Positions 50,848-60,024 are shown, numbered from the stretch's first letter. The stretch: DNA of 64,000 nt from JBBQZP01 sp038207585 (GCA_038207585.1 JBBQZP010000014.1:29255-93254); one strand, 5' to 3'. Numbers and translations: made by a program. The notes: generated by a model from the sequence alone, not told the origin.

Positions 50848-51296
50848 CACCTTGCGGGACAAAGGCGAGCCGGGTCCGGCTGCATCTTACCCAAATTGCC
50901 CATTGTGTTTTGCGCCCCGCTTCCCTTACAGTTGTCCGACGCGGGGTATGTCCATGGGGACAACCTTCGCGATTCAGTTTCGCTGCCCGGCGCGCGGCAC
51001 GGATCCAACGGGTCCGGACACGTTGCATGGTGCAGACCGAATGGCCGAAAGGCCGCAAGATTGCCCGTCAAGCCCATGACTTGACGTGCTTTTCAGATGG
51101 GTGTGATGCGTCATGCCTGGGATAGAACCGCGATGAGCCGCGCAGAACTTGATACGAGAAACCGCAGGTGCGCGCCAAGTGCGAGCCAGCGTTTCCGCCT
51201 GCCGAGCCTCGCCCGAACAAGCCACCCTTCCGATTGTCGCTGCATCATGGGGCAACCCCCCGGACCGGCACGGTTGCGCGGGTGCAATGGAACAAC
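50848..51296 (+). promoter_or_regulatory. 449-bp leader or promoter region of rne
   Basis: No convincing gene is seen. At 50915-50964 two stems could form a pseudoknot: CCCCGC (50915-50920) with GCGGGG (50941-50946), and GTTGTCC (50931-50937) with GGACAAC (50958-50964). RNase E is known to regulate its own mRNA through a long leader in E. coli, so a structured leader would make sense. The promoter position is not evident. Confidence 0.4.
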
Positions 51297-53999
51297 ATGC
51301 CTTCAAAAATGCTTATCGACGCCACCCATGCCGAGGAAACCCGCGTGGTCGTGGTCGATGGAAACAAGGTCGAGGAATTCGATTTTGAAACCATCAACAA
51401 ACGTCAGCTTGCCGGCAATATTTACCTTGCCAAGGTAACGCGGGTCGAACCGTCGCTGCAGGCGGCCTTTGTCGATTACGGCGGAAACCGCCACGGATTT
51501 CTGGCCTTTGCCGAAATTCACCCCGATTACTACCAGATCCCCGTCGCTGACCGTCAGGCGCTGATCGAGGAAGAGCGCGCGATGCAGCGCGAGGCGGCCG
51601 ATGAAGAAAACAACGGTCGCTCGACGCGTCGCCAAAGCCCGCGCCGCGATGCGCCCCGGGCCGAGGCTGCAGGCGGCAGGGACCCGGTTGCCAAAGCCGA
51701 AATCAACGGCATGGACGTTGTCGATCTGGACGATGATGCCGAAGGCGCGGCAGACGCGGGCACGCCTGTGTCCGATGCCCCCGCCGCCGATCACGACCAC
51801 GCAGATGACGATCATTCGCACGCCTCGGATGAGGCTGAAACGCCCTACCGCGCGATGGATCACGCCTCCGAAACTGACGATGAGATCGAATCCATCGCCG
51901 ACGAAGACGTGGCCGAGGAAATCCGCGCCCCGCGCAAACCCCGGGCGCGTCGCTACAAGATTCAGGAAGTCGTCAAAGTCCGCCAGATCATGCTGATTCA
52001 GGTGGTCAAGGAAGAGCGTGGCAACAAAGGCGCCGCCCTTACAACTTATCTTTCGCTCGCCGGTCGCTACTGTGTGCTGATGCCCAACACCGCGCGTGGT
52101 GGCGGCATTTCGCGCAAGATCACGCAAGCGGTGGACCGCAAGAAACTGAAGGAAATCGCGCAGGAAATCGAAGTGCCGGAAGGCGCTGGTCTGATCATCC
52201 GCACGGCAGGGGCCAAGCGCACCAAGCCCGAGATTCGGCGCGACTATGAATACCTGATGCGGCTTTGGGAACAGGTCCGCGAGCTGACGCTGAAATCCAT
52301 CGCCCCCGCCCCGATCTACGAAGAAGGCGATCTGATCAAACGTTCGATCCGCGATCTTTACTCCAAAGAGATTGACGAAGTGCTGGTCGAGGGCGAGGCG
52401 GGCTATCGCACCGCCAAGGACTTCATGCGCATGATCATGCCAAGCCATGCCAAAGCCGTGAAACGCTATAACGAACCGATGCCGCTTTTCGCCCGCCATC
52501 AGGTCGAAAGCTATCTGGCGGGCATGTTCAACCCGACGGTACAGCTTAAATCCGGCGGCTATATCGTGATCGGTGTCACCGAAGCGCTGGTTGCCATCGA
52601 CGTGAACTCTGGCCGGGCCACCAAGGAAGGCTCGATCGAGGAAACGGCGCTGAAAACCAACCTTGAGGCTGCCGAGGAAGTCGCGCGCCAGTTGCGTCTG
52701 CGCGATCTTGCGGGCCTGATCGTGATCGACTTCATCGACATGGAAGAGCGTCGCAACAACGCGTCGGTTGAAAAGCGCCTGAAAGACAAGCTGAAAACCG
52801 ACCGTGCCCGCATTCAGGTCGGCCGCATATCCGGCTTTGGCCTGATGGAAATGTCGCGCCAGCGCCTGCGCCCCGGCATGCTCGAATCCACCACGCAGCC
52901 CTGCGCGCATTGCCATGGCACCGGGCTTATCCGGTCGGATGAAAGCCTTGCGCTGACGATCCTGCGCGCGCTGGAAGAAGAGGGCACGCGCAAGCGGTCG
53001 AAGGAAGTTCTGCTGCGCGGCCCGGTCGCCGTCCTGAACTTCCTGATGAACAACAAGCGCGAACATATTGCGCTGATTGAGGCGCGCTATGGCATGGCGG
53101 TGCGGCTTGAGGCCGATCCTTCGATGATCAGCCCCGATTATGTGATCGACAAGTTCAAGACGGCAACCCGCGTGGTGCCCGAACCCTCGGCTGTCATCTC
53201 GGGCAATGCAGGCCTGATGGGCGCTGCCGTGGACGAAGACGAAGACGACGATATCGTTGACGAGGTCGATGAAGACGAAGCCGAGGCGGAAGCCGATGCG
53301 CCCCGCGCCCAGGCTGAAGGTGCCACCGCGAATGGGGATGGTGAAGGCGGCAAGAAAAAGCGCCGCCGCCGCCGTCGTCGGCGTGGTGGTTCTGGTGCTA
53401 ACGGGGCAAATGGCGCGTCCGATGCCGGCGAAGATGGCAGCGACGAGGATGATGCAGCGGGTCCGGAGGCCGAACCGGCCAGCGAGGACGCGGCAGACGA
53501 CAGTGCTGCACAACCGGCGAAAAAGCCCTCCCGCAGCCGCAGCCGGTCCAGATCGTCGTCCCGGTCCACGGGTGCTGCGGTCGTGTCAGAAGACGTCGCC
53601 GAAGTGGCACCCGTTACCGTCGCTGCAGACGAACCGGCAGGCGATGCCCCGGCCAAGCCCAAAACCACGCGAACCCGGACACGCAAGCCCAAGGCCGACG
53701 AAACGGTTTCCGATGTGGCCCCGGTCGTCACTCCGGAACCGGCCGCTGCGGCACCGGTTGTTGCCGAAAGCGCACCCGCGCCGGTGGTCAGCAAGCCTGC
53801 ACCTGCAGCAAAGCCAACGCGGTCACGCACACCAAAAGCCGCGGCTGCGGCTGACGTCGCTCCTGTCGCCCCGGTGGCTGCCGAGCCTGCGCCAACGGAT
53901 GCCGCGCCTGTGCCTGCCGATCCCGCTGCATCGGCGGACCCGGCGGATGATGCAGAAGCCAAACCCAAGCGCAAAGGCTGGTGGTCGCTGGGCCGCTGA
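51297..53999 (+). CDS. rne: Ribonuclease E
   Basis: ATG 51297 gives 900 residues; the N-terminus KMLIDATHAEETRVVVVDG is the usual alphaproteobacterial start. The S1 domain is split by an acidic, His-containing insertion (about residues 95-215). Catalytic Asp residues are in VAIDVNSGRATKEG (about 435) and LIVIDFIDMEERRN (about 479). The zinc-link Cys are in QPCAHCHGTG near 537. The C-terminal 250 residues are disordered: acidic, then an Arg tract (KKRRRRRRRRGG near 690), then Ala/Pro-rich, ending GWWSLGR. This tail would hold RNA and degradosome partners. Confidence 0.95.
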   Translation: MPSKMLIDATHAEETRVVVVDGNKVEEFDFETINKRQLAGNIYLAKVTRVEPSLQAAFVDYGGNRHGFLAFAEIHPDYYQIPVADRQALIEEERAMQREAADEENNGRSTRRQSPRRDAPRAEAAGGRDPVAKAEINGMDVVDLDDDAEGAADAGTPVSDAPAADHDHADDDHSHASDEAETPYRAMDHASETDDEIESIADEDVAEEIRAPRKPRARRYKIQEVVKVRQIMLIQVVKEERGNKGAALTTYLSLAGRYCVLMPNTARGGGISRKITQAVDRKKLKEIAQEIEVPEGAGLIIRTAGAKRTKPEIRRDYEYLMRLWEQVRELTLKSIAPAPIYEEGDLIKRSIRDLYSKEIDEVLVEGEAGYRTAKDFMRMIMPSHAKAVKRYNEPMPLFARHQVESYLAGMFNPTVQLKSGGYIVIGVTEALVAIDVNSGRATKEGSIEETALKTNLEAAEEVARQLRLRDLAGLIVIDFIDMEERRNNASVEKRLKDKLKTDRARIQVGRISGFGLMEMSRQRLRPGMLESTTQPCAHCHGTGLIRSDESLALTILRALEEEGTRKRSKEVLLRGPVAVLNFLMNNKREHIALIEARYGMAVRLEADPSMISPDYVIDKFKTATRVVPEPSAVISGNAGLMGAAVDEDEDDDIVDEVDEDEAEAEADAPRAQAEGATANGDGEGGKKKRRRRRRRRGGSGANGANGASDAGEDGSDEDDAAGPEAEPASEDAADDSAAQPAKKPSRSRSRSRSSSRSTGAAVVSEDVAEVAPVTVAADEPAGDAPAKPKTTRTRTRKPKADETVSDVAPVVTPEPAAAAPVVAESAPAPVVSKPAPAAKPTRSRTPKAAAAADVAPVAPVAAEPAPTDAAPVPADPAASADPADDAEAKPKRKGWWSLGR

Positions 54000-54006
54000 C
54001 CAAAAT

Positions 54007-54031
54007 CGGGTGCCGGGCAATCCGGCACCCG
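54007..54031. terminator. Hairpin terminator after rne
   Basis: A perfect 10-bp stem CGGGTGCCGG/CCGGCACCCG with a five-base loop lies seven bases after the rne stop. The T-run is weak (TGCTTT). The convergent TusA-like gene ends 25 bp later, so it may serve both strands. Confidence 0.7.
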
Positions 54032-54055
54032 TGCTTTGCGACGCGCGGTCGATTT

Positions 54056-54310
54056 TCACTGCCGCGGCAGATCACGGCCCCGGCGGATCAGATAGGCAGT
54101 AACACCGTTCTGCACCTTGCACCCCAGAAACGCATGCCCGGCCTCGCCGCAGAAATGCGGCAGGTCCACCGCCGCCATCGCATCGGTCGCACGCACCCGC
54201 AAAACCTGCCCCGGAGCCATTGCGATCAACCGCTTGCGCGCGCGCAGCACAGGCAGGGGGCACAAAAGCCCCTCGCAATCCAGATCCTCATCCCAAACCT
54301 GCGACTTCAT
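54056..54310 (-). CDS. TusA-family sulfur carrier protein
   Basis: ATG 54310 gives 84 residues. The family motif is LDCEGLLCPLPVLRARKRL with the active Cys17 in CPLP. TusA-like proteins relay sulfur as persulfide for thiolation or redox reactions. The start codon lies inside a copy of the GACTTCATTTTTGCA repeat. The gene is divergent from ccdA, a thiol-redox membrane protein, which suggests but does not prove a shared function. Confidence 0.85.
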   Translation of the reverse strand: MKSQVWDEDLDCEGLLCPLPVLRARKRLIAMAPGQVLRVRATDAMAAVDLPHFCGEAGHAFLGCKVQNGVTAYLIRRGRDLPRQ

Positions 54311-54326
54311 TTTTGCAAGAATACTC
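54303..54326. repeat. Half copy of the GACTTCATTTTTGCA repeat
   Basis: The 24-bp sequence matches the left arm of the inverted repeat at 9406-9430 except at two central positions. It spans the ATG and upstream bases of the TusA-like gene. Confidence 0.7.
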
Positions 54327-54447
54327 TCGCCGAAGGCATCTTTTCCATCCTTTGCCGCGCGATGACACAATCCGCCACGGCATCGTGACGCGGCACCCGA
54401 TGACGCCTGCCCCGACCTCGGCTATACCACGTTGAAAGGGGACGGGA

Positions 54448-55200
54448 ATGTTCGGAATTGATCTTATCGACGCGGGCCTTTTGCCTGCAATGCTGGTCGC
54501 CCTGATCGCGGGCGTGCTGTCATTCCTCAGCCCCTGCGTGCTGCCCATCGTACCGCCCTACCTCGCCTATATGGGTGGCATCAAGATGAGCGAGATGCGC
54601 GCCGACGGTCCCGCCCGCCGCAAGGTGATGCTGCCTGCGCTGTTCTTTGTGCTGGGGCTTTCCACGGTGTTTTTGTTTCTGGGTTTCGCGGCCTCGGTCA
54701 TCGGATCTATCTATCTGCAATATCAGGATATTCTGACCAAGGTTTCCGGCGTGGTGGTCATTCTTTTCGGGCTGCATTTCCTTGGCGTCTTCCGCATCGG
54801 CATCCTTGACCGCGAGGCGCGGATGGATGTCGGCGACCGTGGCGGGTCGGCCTTCGGGGCCTATGTGCTGGGCCTTGCCTTCGCATTCGGCTGGACGCCC
54901 TGCATCGGCCCGCAACTCGGCGCGATCCTGTCGCTCGCGGCGTCCGAATCCAGCATCGCGCGGGGAACAGCACTATTGGGCGTTTACGCCTTGGGCCTCG
55001 GTATCCCGTTCCTGCTCGCTGCGGTGTTTGTCGAACGCTCGCTGGGTCTGATGACACGACTGAAAAAGCACATGAAAACGATTGAGCGGGTGATGGGCGT
55101 GTTGCTGATTGTCGTGGGTTTGGCGCTTCTGACCGGCGCGTTTTCGGCCTTTTCGTTCTTCCTTCTGGAAAATGTGCCGGTTCTCGGCACCTTGGGCTGA
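54448..55200 (+). CDS. ccdA: Cytochrome c biogenesis thiol transporter CcdA
   Basis: The 250-residue membrane protein has six spans. The two reactive Cys are in SFLSPCVLPIVPPYLAYMGG (span 1) and GWTPCIGPQLG (span 4). CcdA carries electrons from thioredoxin to periplasmic thiol proteins for cytochrome c maturation. The size matches the DsbD-core family. Confidence 0.95.
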   Translation: MFGIDLIDAGLLPAMLVALIAGVLSFLSPCVLPIVPPYLAYMGGIKMSEMRADGPARRKVMLPALFFVLGLSTVFLFLGFAASVIGSIYLQYQDILTKVSGVVVILFGLHFLGVFRIGILDREARMDVGDRGGSAFGAYVLGLAFAFGWTPCIGPQLGAILSLAASESSIARGTALLGVYALGLGIPFLLAAVFVERSLGLMTRLKKHMKTIERVMGVLLIVVGLALLTGAFSAFSFFLLENVPVLGTLG

Positions 55201-55268
55201 CGCATGGTCCGGTTGGGTCTGTTTTTCGCCCGAATTACCCATTAGCCTTTCCCGCGCGCGAGGGGTTC

Positions 55269-56555
55269 ATGGACGAAGACACCGACATAATACACAGATC
55301 ACCGGCTGCCCCGTTTCGCCGCCGGGTGTTCTATGTTCCGGGCTATGATCCGATCCATCCCCGCCGTTACCGCGAGCTATACCGCAAGGAAGGAGCCGCA
55401 CAGGCAGCCATCTCCGGCTATGACCTGACGTTGACCCCGAAAAAAACGCGCGGGCCCTACGGCTGGCACGTCAGCGCACAGATCGCGGGGCAGGGGGCCG
55501 AAACCGATGTCGAGGTGCTGGTGTGGTCCGATATCGTGCGCGGCTCAATGGGATCAGGGATCGCAGCCACCTATCTGCAACTGATCCGAACGGCTTGGGC
55601 CTACATCGGGTCGGGCGCGATCTTCCGGCTGATGCGGCTGCGCAAGGGGCCGATGATCGCGGCACTCTATCCGATTGTGATGTTGCTGGTGCAGTTTGGC
55701 GTCGCAGTTTGCATGGGCTTTGCTGTGTGGTGGGGCCTGATCCTGCTGCACGACCAGGTGATGGAATGGATCGAGGGGCCACGCTGGTTCGCGACCGGGT
55801 TTGGGGCTGTGGTCTATGCCAGTCTGGTGCCGGGTTTGCTTGCGGTCTGGCTGACCCTGCGCTGGTTTCGTGCAAAGGATGCAAGGTTTTACGCCTATTA
55901 CCTGATGCACGACTACGCCTATTCGGCGCAAGCAGGCGGTGCCAATCCGCCCGAGCTGGAGGCGCGGATGGCCGAGTTTCGATCAACGATTGTCGCAGCA
56001 CTGACGCCCGATGTGGACGAGGTTCTGATCGTCGGTCATTCCTCGGGCGCGCATCTGGCCGTGTCGATACTTGCCGACCTGTTGCGCGCCGGGGTGCCCG
56101 CGGGTGGCCCTGCACTGTCCTTCCTGTCGCTGGGGCAGGTGGTGCCGATGGTGTCGTTTCTTCCCAAAGCCGACCGTTTGCGCGCTGATCTGCATGATCT
56201 TTCGGCCCGCGCCGATATCACATGGGTCGATGTCACCGCCCCCGGCGACGGTTGCGCCTTTGCGCTGTGTGATCCGGTTGCGGTGACGGGCGTGGCCCCC
56301 GAGGGTCAGCTTTGGCCACTGGTGATGTCGGCGGCCTTTACCCAGACGCTTAGCCCCGAACGGTGGCGCGAATTGCGGTGGAAGTTCTTCCGGCTGCATT
56401 TCCAGTATCTGTGCGCCTTTGACCGCCCCGGCGATTACGATTATTTCCGCATTACCGCAGGGGCGCAGACACTGGCCTTGCGGTATGCGGGCCGCCCGCC
56501 GTCGAAAAGCCGGATCACGCAGCCCGCCTCGGGCTATGTCAGCCGCGCCGCATGA
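55269..56555 (+). CDS. Membrane-associated alpha/beta-hydrolase-like protein
   Basis: The 428-residue protein begins RRRVFYVPGYDPIHPRRYRELY, continues with two central membrane spans (about residues 137-158 and 173-196), then a hydrolase-like part with nucleophile motif VGHSSGAHL (GxSxG). Catalytic acid and His were not assigned. It overlaps the P450 gene by ATGA, so both products likely act together, perhaps on lipids. I recognise no named family. Confidence 0.75.
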   Translation: MDEDTDIIHRSPAAPFRRRVFYVPGYDPIHPRRYRELYRKEGAAQAAISGYDLTLTPKKTRGPYGWHVSAQIAGQGAETDVEVLVWSDIVRGSMGSGIAATYLQLIRTAWAYIGSGAIFRLMRLRKGPMIAALYPIVMLLVQFGVAVCMGFAVWWGLILLHDQVMEWIEGPRWFATGFGAVVYASLVPGLLAVWLTLRWFRAKDARFYAYYLMHDYAYSAQAGGANPPELEARMAEFRSTIVAALTPDVDEVLIVGHSSGAHLAVSILADLLRAGVPAGGPALSFLSLGQVVPMVSFLPKADRLRADLHDLSARADITWVDVTAPGDGCAFALCDPVAVTGVAPEGQLWPLVMSAAFTQTLSPERWRELRWKFFRLHFQYLCAFDRPGDYDYFRITAGAQTLALRYAGRPPSKSRITQPASGYVSRAA

Positions 56556-57913
56556 TCGCCCCCGAACCCTTGCCGCCCAAGCCCACGCCGCGCCCCGACC
56601 GGGTGTCGCTTTGGCGCTATGTGCGCCTGTTCCGGCAAGACATATTGTCGGCGCAACCGGCACGGCTTTACCGCGCCTGGATGGCCGAATTCCGCACGCC
56701 GTTCTTTCGCAGCTATCTGTGCAATGACCCGGCGCTGCTGCGGCGGGTGCTGAACGAACGCCCCGCCGATTTCCCGAAATCGTTGCGCATCGCCGAAGGC
56801 TTGCGCCCGCTTCTGGGCAATTCGGTGTTTCTGACCAACGGAGCCGACTGGCAACGCCAACGCCGCATCATCGACCCCGCGTTCGAGGGCGGGCGGCTGC
56901 GCGATGCCTTTCCCGCCATCCTTGCCGCAGGGCAGGCGGCAGTGGCTCGCCTGACCCCCGGCATCGCTGAGGTCGAGGCGGAAATGAGCCACGCCGCCGC
57001 CGACGTGATCTTCCGCACGCTCTTTTCAATTCCGATCGAGGATGAAACCGCGTCGCAGGTGTTCACCCAATTCCGCGATTATCAACGCACCCAGCCGATC
57101 CTGAACCTTGCGGCCTTTGTGCCGATGCCGCGCTGGATGCCGCGTCTGCACCGGGGCCGCACACGCAAAACGGCCCGCGCGATCCGGGCGCTGATCACCG
57201 CGCTGACCGAGACGCGGGCGGCGCAGATTGCCGCGGGCTTGGCCCCCGATGATCTGGCGACCAAGATCATGGTAACGGCCGATCCCGAAACCGGCCAGCG
57301 GTTCGGAACCGAGGAAATGGTCGATCAGGTCGCGATCTTCTTTCTGGCCGGACATGAAACCAGCGCGTCGGCTCTGGCCTGGGCGTTGTATCTGCTGGCA
57401 CTTTACCCCGAGGTGCAGGACCGTGTAGCGGCAGAGGCCGCTACATTGGGCGACGCCCCCGATTTCAGTGCCCTTTCAAAGCTGAAATACACCCGTGATG
57501 TGTTCCGCGAGGTGCTTCGGCTTTATCCGCCCGTGCCGATGATGGTGCGCGAAAATACCAAAGCAGAGGTTATGCGCGACCGCCGGGTTGCGCCCGGTGC
57601 GCAGATTGTTCTGTCACCCTGGCATCTGCACCGGCACGAACGGCTCTGGCCCCGGCCTGACGCGTTCGACCCCGGTCGCTGGCAAACCGAGGAAGGCCGG
57701 GCTTGCGCCCGCGATGCCTATCTTCCGTTTTCCGCAGGGCCCCGAGTGTGCACCGGTGCGGGCTTTGCGATGGTCGAGGGAGTATTGCTTCTGGCGCTTC
57801 TGGCGCGGGCCTTCCGGTTTGCGCGGGTGAACGGGCGCGATCCGGTGCCGGTGGCGCATCTGACCGTGCGGGCGCGGGATGGCATCTGGCTGGACGTGCA
57901 GCGGCGCGGCTGA
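56552..57913 (+). CDS. Cytochrome P450
   Basis: The 453-residue monooxygenase has all hallmarks: I-helix FFLAGHETSASALAW, ExxR in FREVLRLYPP, and heme ligand Cys near 399 in FSAGPRVCTGAGFA. No membrane anchor is visible. The sequence style resembles P450s acting on fatty acids or similar substrates, but substrate is unknown, and no ferredoxin or reductase gene is adjacent. It is co-translated with the hydrolase-like gene. Confidence 0.93.
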   Translation: MIAPEPLPPKPTPRPDRVSLWRYVRLFRQDILSAQPARLYRAWMAEFRTPFFRSYLCNDPALLRRVLNERPADFPKSLRIAEGLRPLLGNSVFLTNGADWQRQRRIIDPAFEGGRLRDAFPAILAAGQAAVARLTPGIAEVEAEMSHAAADVIFRTLFSIPIEDETASQVFTQFRDYQRTQPILNLAAFVPMPRWMPRLHRGRTRKTARAIRALITALTETRAAQIAAGLAPDDLATKIMVTADPETGQRFGTEEMVDQVAIFFLAGHETSASALAWALYLLALYPEVQDRVAAEAATLGDAPDFSALSKLKYTRDVFREVLRLYPPVPMMVRENTKAEVMRDRRVAPGAQIVLSPWHLHRHERLWPRPDAFDPGRWQTEEGRACARDAYLPFSAGPRVCTGAGFAMVEGVLLLALLARAFRFARVNGRDPVPVAHLTVRARDGIWLDVQRRG

Positions 57914-57914
57914 G

Positions 57915-57960
57915 CCAAAAATCTTCGAAGATTTTTGCAAATTTTTTCGAAAAAATTTGG
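57915..57960. repeat. Twin-palindrome element, copy C
   Basis: CC, a perfect 20-bp palindrome (57917-57936, centre TCTTCGAAGA), GC, a second perfect 20-bp palindrome (57939-57958, centre TTTTCGAAAA), then GG. It starts two bases after the P450 stop and ends two bases before the stop of the convergent small gene, again the place of a bidirectional terminator. Confidence 0.85.
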
Positions 57961-57962
57961 TG

Positions 57963-58193
57963 TCAGCACAACACCTGCACCGGTTCGCGATTGCAGAAAA
58001 TCACGAACTGCCCCGCATTTTCGGCACAGTGAAAGCCACGTCGCTGAACCTCGTGCAAAAACCGCGCGCGCCCGACAAGGCGTTCAACATCGGCGACCTT
58101 GCGGCGCAGAATAGCACCTTCGGCCGCGGCTTTCGCGCTGAACAACTGGACGATCCAGCGGTCAGGGGAAACAACATCGGGCAGGTTGATCAT
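57963..58193 (-). CDS. Small conserved protein of unknown function
   Basis: The 76-residue protein reads PDRWIVQLFSAKAAAEGAILRRKVADVE, then FLHEVQRRGFHCAENAGQFVIFCNREPV. I recall similar small proteins in Rhodobacteraceae, sometimes mislabelled phosphoribosylanthranilate isomerase; it is far too short for that enzyme. It is last in a minus-strand series with the RHH, DUF4169 and fumC genes. Confidence 0.7.
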   Translation of the reverse strand: MINLPDVVSPDRWIVQLFSAKAAAEGAILRRKVADVERLVGRARFLHEVQRRGFHCAENAGQFVIFCNREPVQVLC

Positions 58194-58228
58194 CGGACAC
58201 CTCTGGCGTGCAGGATGCGCAATGGTGG

Positions 58229-58456
58229 TTAAGGGCTGTTTAACGCCTGCAAGTTCTGCAGCACGAAAACCCGGATCGCCGAGGCAAGCCCCACATCGCC
58301 GATCCGCGCTTCATCAACTTCGATCGCCAAGGCGTTGATCGTCATGCCTTTCCGGGCGGCAATATCGCGAAAGGCGCGCCAGAACTCATCCTCAAGCGAG
58401 ACTGAAGTGCGATGCCCGCGCAGCGTCAGCGAGTGTTTTTCGGGGCGCGCGGTCAT
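58229..58456 (-). CDS. Ribbon-helix-helix domain protein
   Basis: The 75-residue protein has HSLTLRGHRTSVSLEDEFWRAFRDIAARKGMTINALAIEVDE, the RHH_4-type DNA-binding pattern with a beta strand followed by two helices. It may repress its own operon. The ATG overlaps the stop of the DUF4169 gene (ATGA). Confidence 0.82.
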   Translation of the reverse strand: MTARPEKHSLTLRGHRTSVSLEDEFWRAFRDIAARKGMTINALAIEVDEARIGDVGLASAIRVFVLQNLQALNSP

Positions 58457-58626
58457 TCGCGCTTTGCACCGTCAAGGGTGCGGGCTGCGGCTTTGGCCTG
58501 TGCCTGTTCAAGCGCCTTTTGCGCCTTGGTGCGGCCGAATCTGGCTGCATTCGCATCGCCATCAGAGCGGGCCTTTTCCCGCTCTTTCGACTTGCGCACC
58601 GACCGCAGATTGACGACCTCTGCCAC
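58453..58626 (-). CDS. DUF4169 small protein
   Basis: A 57-residue product starting at GTG 58626: AEVVNLRSVRKSKEREKAR, then ARFGRTKAQKALEQAQAKAA. This is the DUF4169 pattern, a short charged helix of unknown function. It lies three bases after the fumC stop and overlaps the RHH gene, forming the order fumC-DUF4169-RHH. Confidence 0.82.
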   Translation of the reverse strand: MAEVVNLRSVRKSKEREKARSDGDANAARFGRTKAQKALEQAQAKAAARTLDGAKRE

Positions 58627-58629
58627 CGG

Positions 58630-60024
58630 TCAGCCTTTCGGCCCAATCATGTCTTCGGGACGCACAACGCGATCAAACGTCTCGCCGTCGACATAGCCCA
58701 GCGCAATCGCCTCTTCGCGCAGGGTGGTTCCGTTTTTATGCGCCGTCTTTGCCACCTTGGTTGCCGCATCATAGCCGATGGTCGGGGCAAGGGCGGTGAC
58801 CAGCATCAGGCTTTCCTTCATCAGCTTGTCGATGCGCGCGGTGTTCGCCGTGGTGCCCGCCACCATGTTGTCGGTGAAGGATGCCGCCGCATCGCCCAGA
58901 AGCTGCATGCTTTGCAGGACGTTATAGCTCATCATCGGGTTGAAGACGTTCAGTTCGAAATGGCCCTGACTGCCGGCAAAGCCGACGGCTGCATCGTTGC
59001 CCATCACATGCGCACACACCATTGTCAGCGCCTCGGCCTGCGTCGGGTTGACCTTGCCCGGCATGATCGACGATCCCGGCTCATTTTCCGGCAGGTTCAA
59101 CTCGCCCAGACCAGAGCGGGGGCCAGAGCCCAGAAACCGCATGTCGTTGGCAATCTTGAACAGCGATGCGGCGATGGTTTTCAGAACGCCCGAAAACATC
59201 ACCATCGCGTCATGGGCGGCCAAAGCCTCGAACTTGTTGGGGGCGGTCACGAAAGGCAGGCCGGTGATCCCGGCAATCGCGTCTGCCACCCGCACATCCC
59301 AGCCGACGCGCGTGTTCAGCCCGGTGCCAACCGCGGTGCCGCCCTGGGCCAGTTCATAGATTTCGGGCAGAACCTTCTTCACGCGCATGATCCCCTGCGC
59401 CACCTGATGCGCATAGCCGGAAAATTCCTGACCCAACGTCAGGGGGGTGGCATCTTGGGTGTGGGTCCGGCCGATCTTGATGATGTCCTTGAATTCCAGT
59501 GACTTGGCGGCCAAAGCGGCGTGCAGTTTTTCCAGCCCTGGCAACAGCACATCGCGCGCCATCATGCCGATGGCCACATGCATCGCCGTGGGGAACGTGT
59601 CGTTCGACGACTGCCCCATGTTCACATGATCGTTCGGATGGACCGGCTTTTTCGACCCCATCACTCCGCCCAGCACTTCAATCGCGCGGTTGGAAATCAC
59701 CTCGTTCGCGTTCATGTTCGATTGCGTGCCCGACCCGGTCTGCCACACGACCAGAGGAAAATTGTTGTCAAAGCGGCCGTCGATCACCTCGGTCGCAGCC
59801 GCTGCAATAGCATTGCCCAGTTCGACGGAAATGTCGCCCTGCGCGATGTTGACCTGCGCGCAGGCCTTCTTTATCACGCCCAAGGCGCGGATGATGGCGA
59901 CCGGCTGACGCTCCCACCCGATCGGGAAATTCTGGATCGAGCGTTGGGTTTGTGCGCCCCAGTATTTGTCGGCGGGCACGTTCAGGGGGCCGAAACTGTC
60001 GGTTTCAACGCGTATATCAGGCAT
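58630..60024 (-). CDS. fumC: Class II fumarate hydratase
   Basis: The 464-residue TCA enzyme interconverts fumarate and malate without an Fe-S cluster. The fumarase/aspartase signature GSSIMPGKVNPTQAE lies near residue 317. ADKYWGAQTQRSIQNFPIG and SGSGTQSNMNANEV are also present. Full length for the homotetrameric class II enzyme. Confidence 0.97.
   Translation of the reverse strand: MPDIRVETDSFGPLNVPADKYWGAQTQRSIQNFPIGWERQPVAIIRALGVIKKACAQVNIAQGDISVELGNAIAAAATEVIDGRFDNNFPLVVWQTGSGTQSNMNANEVISNRAIEVLGGVMGSKKPVHPNDHVNMGQSSNDTFPTAMHVAIGMMARDVLLPGLEKLHAALAAKSLEFKDIIKIGRTHTQDATPLTLGQEFSGYAHQVAQGIMRVKKVLPEIYELAQGGTAVGTGLNTRVGWDVRVADAIAGITGLPFVTAPNKFEALAAHDAMVMFSGVLKTIAASLFKIANDMRFLGSGPRSGLGELNLPENEPGSSIMPGKVNPTQAEALTMVCAHVMGNDAAVGFAGSQGHFELNVFNPMMSYNVLQSMQLLGDAAASFTDNMVAGTTANTARIDKLMKESLMLVTALAPTIGYDAATKVAKTAHKNGTTLREEAIALGYVDGETFDRVVRPEDMIGPKG

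Noticed and set aside
51303..53513. A 736-codon open frame on the minus strand opposite rne
   Set aside because: It is fully antisense to a clear RNase E gene and has shadow-frame composition.
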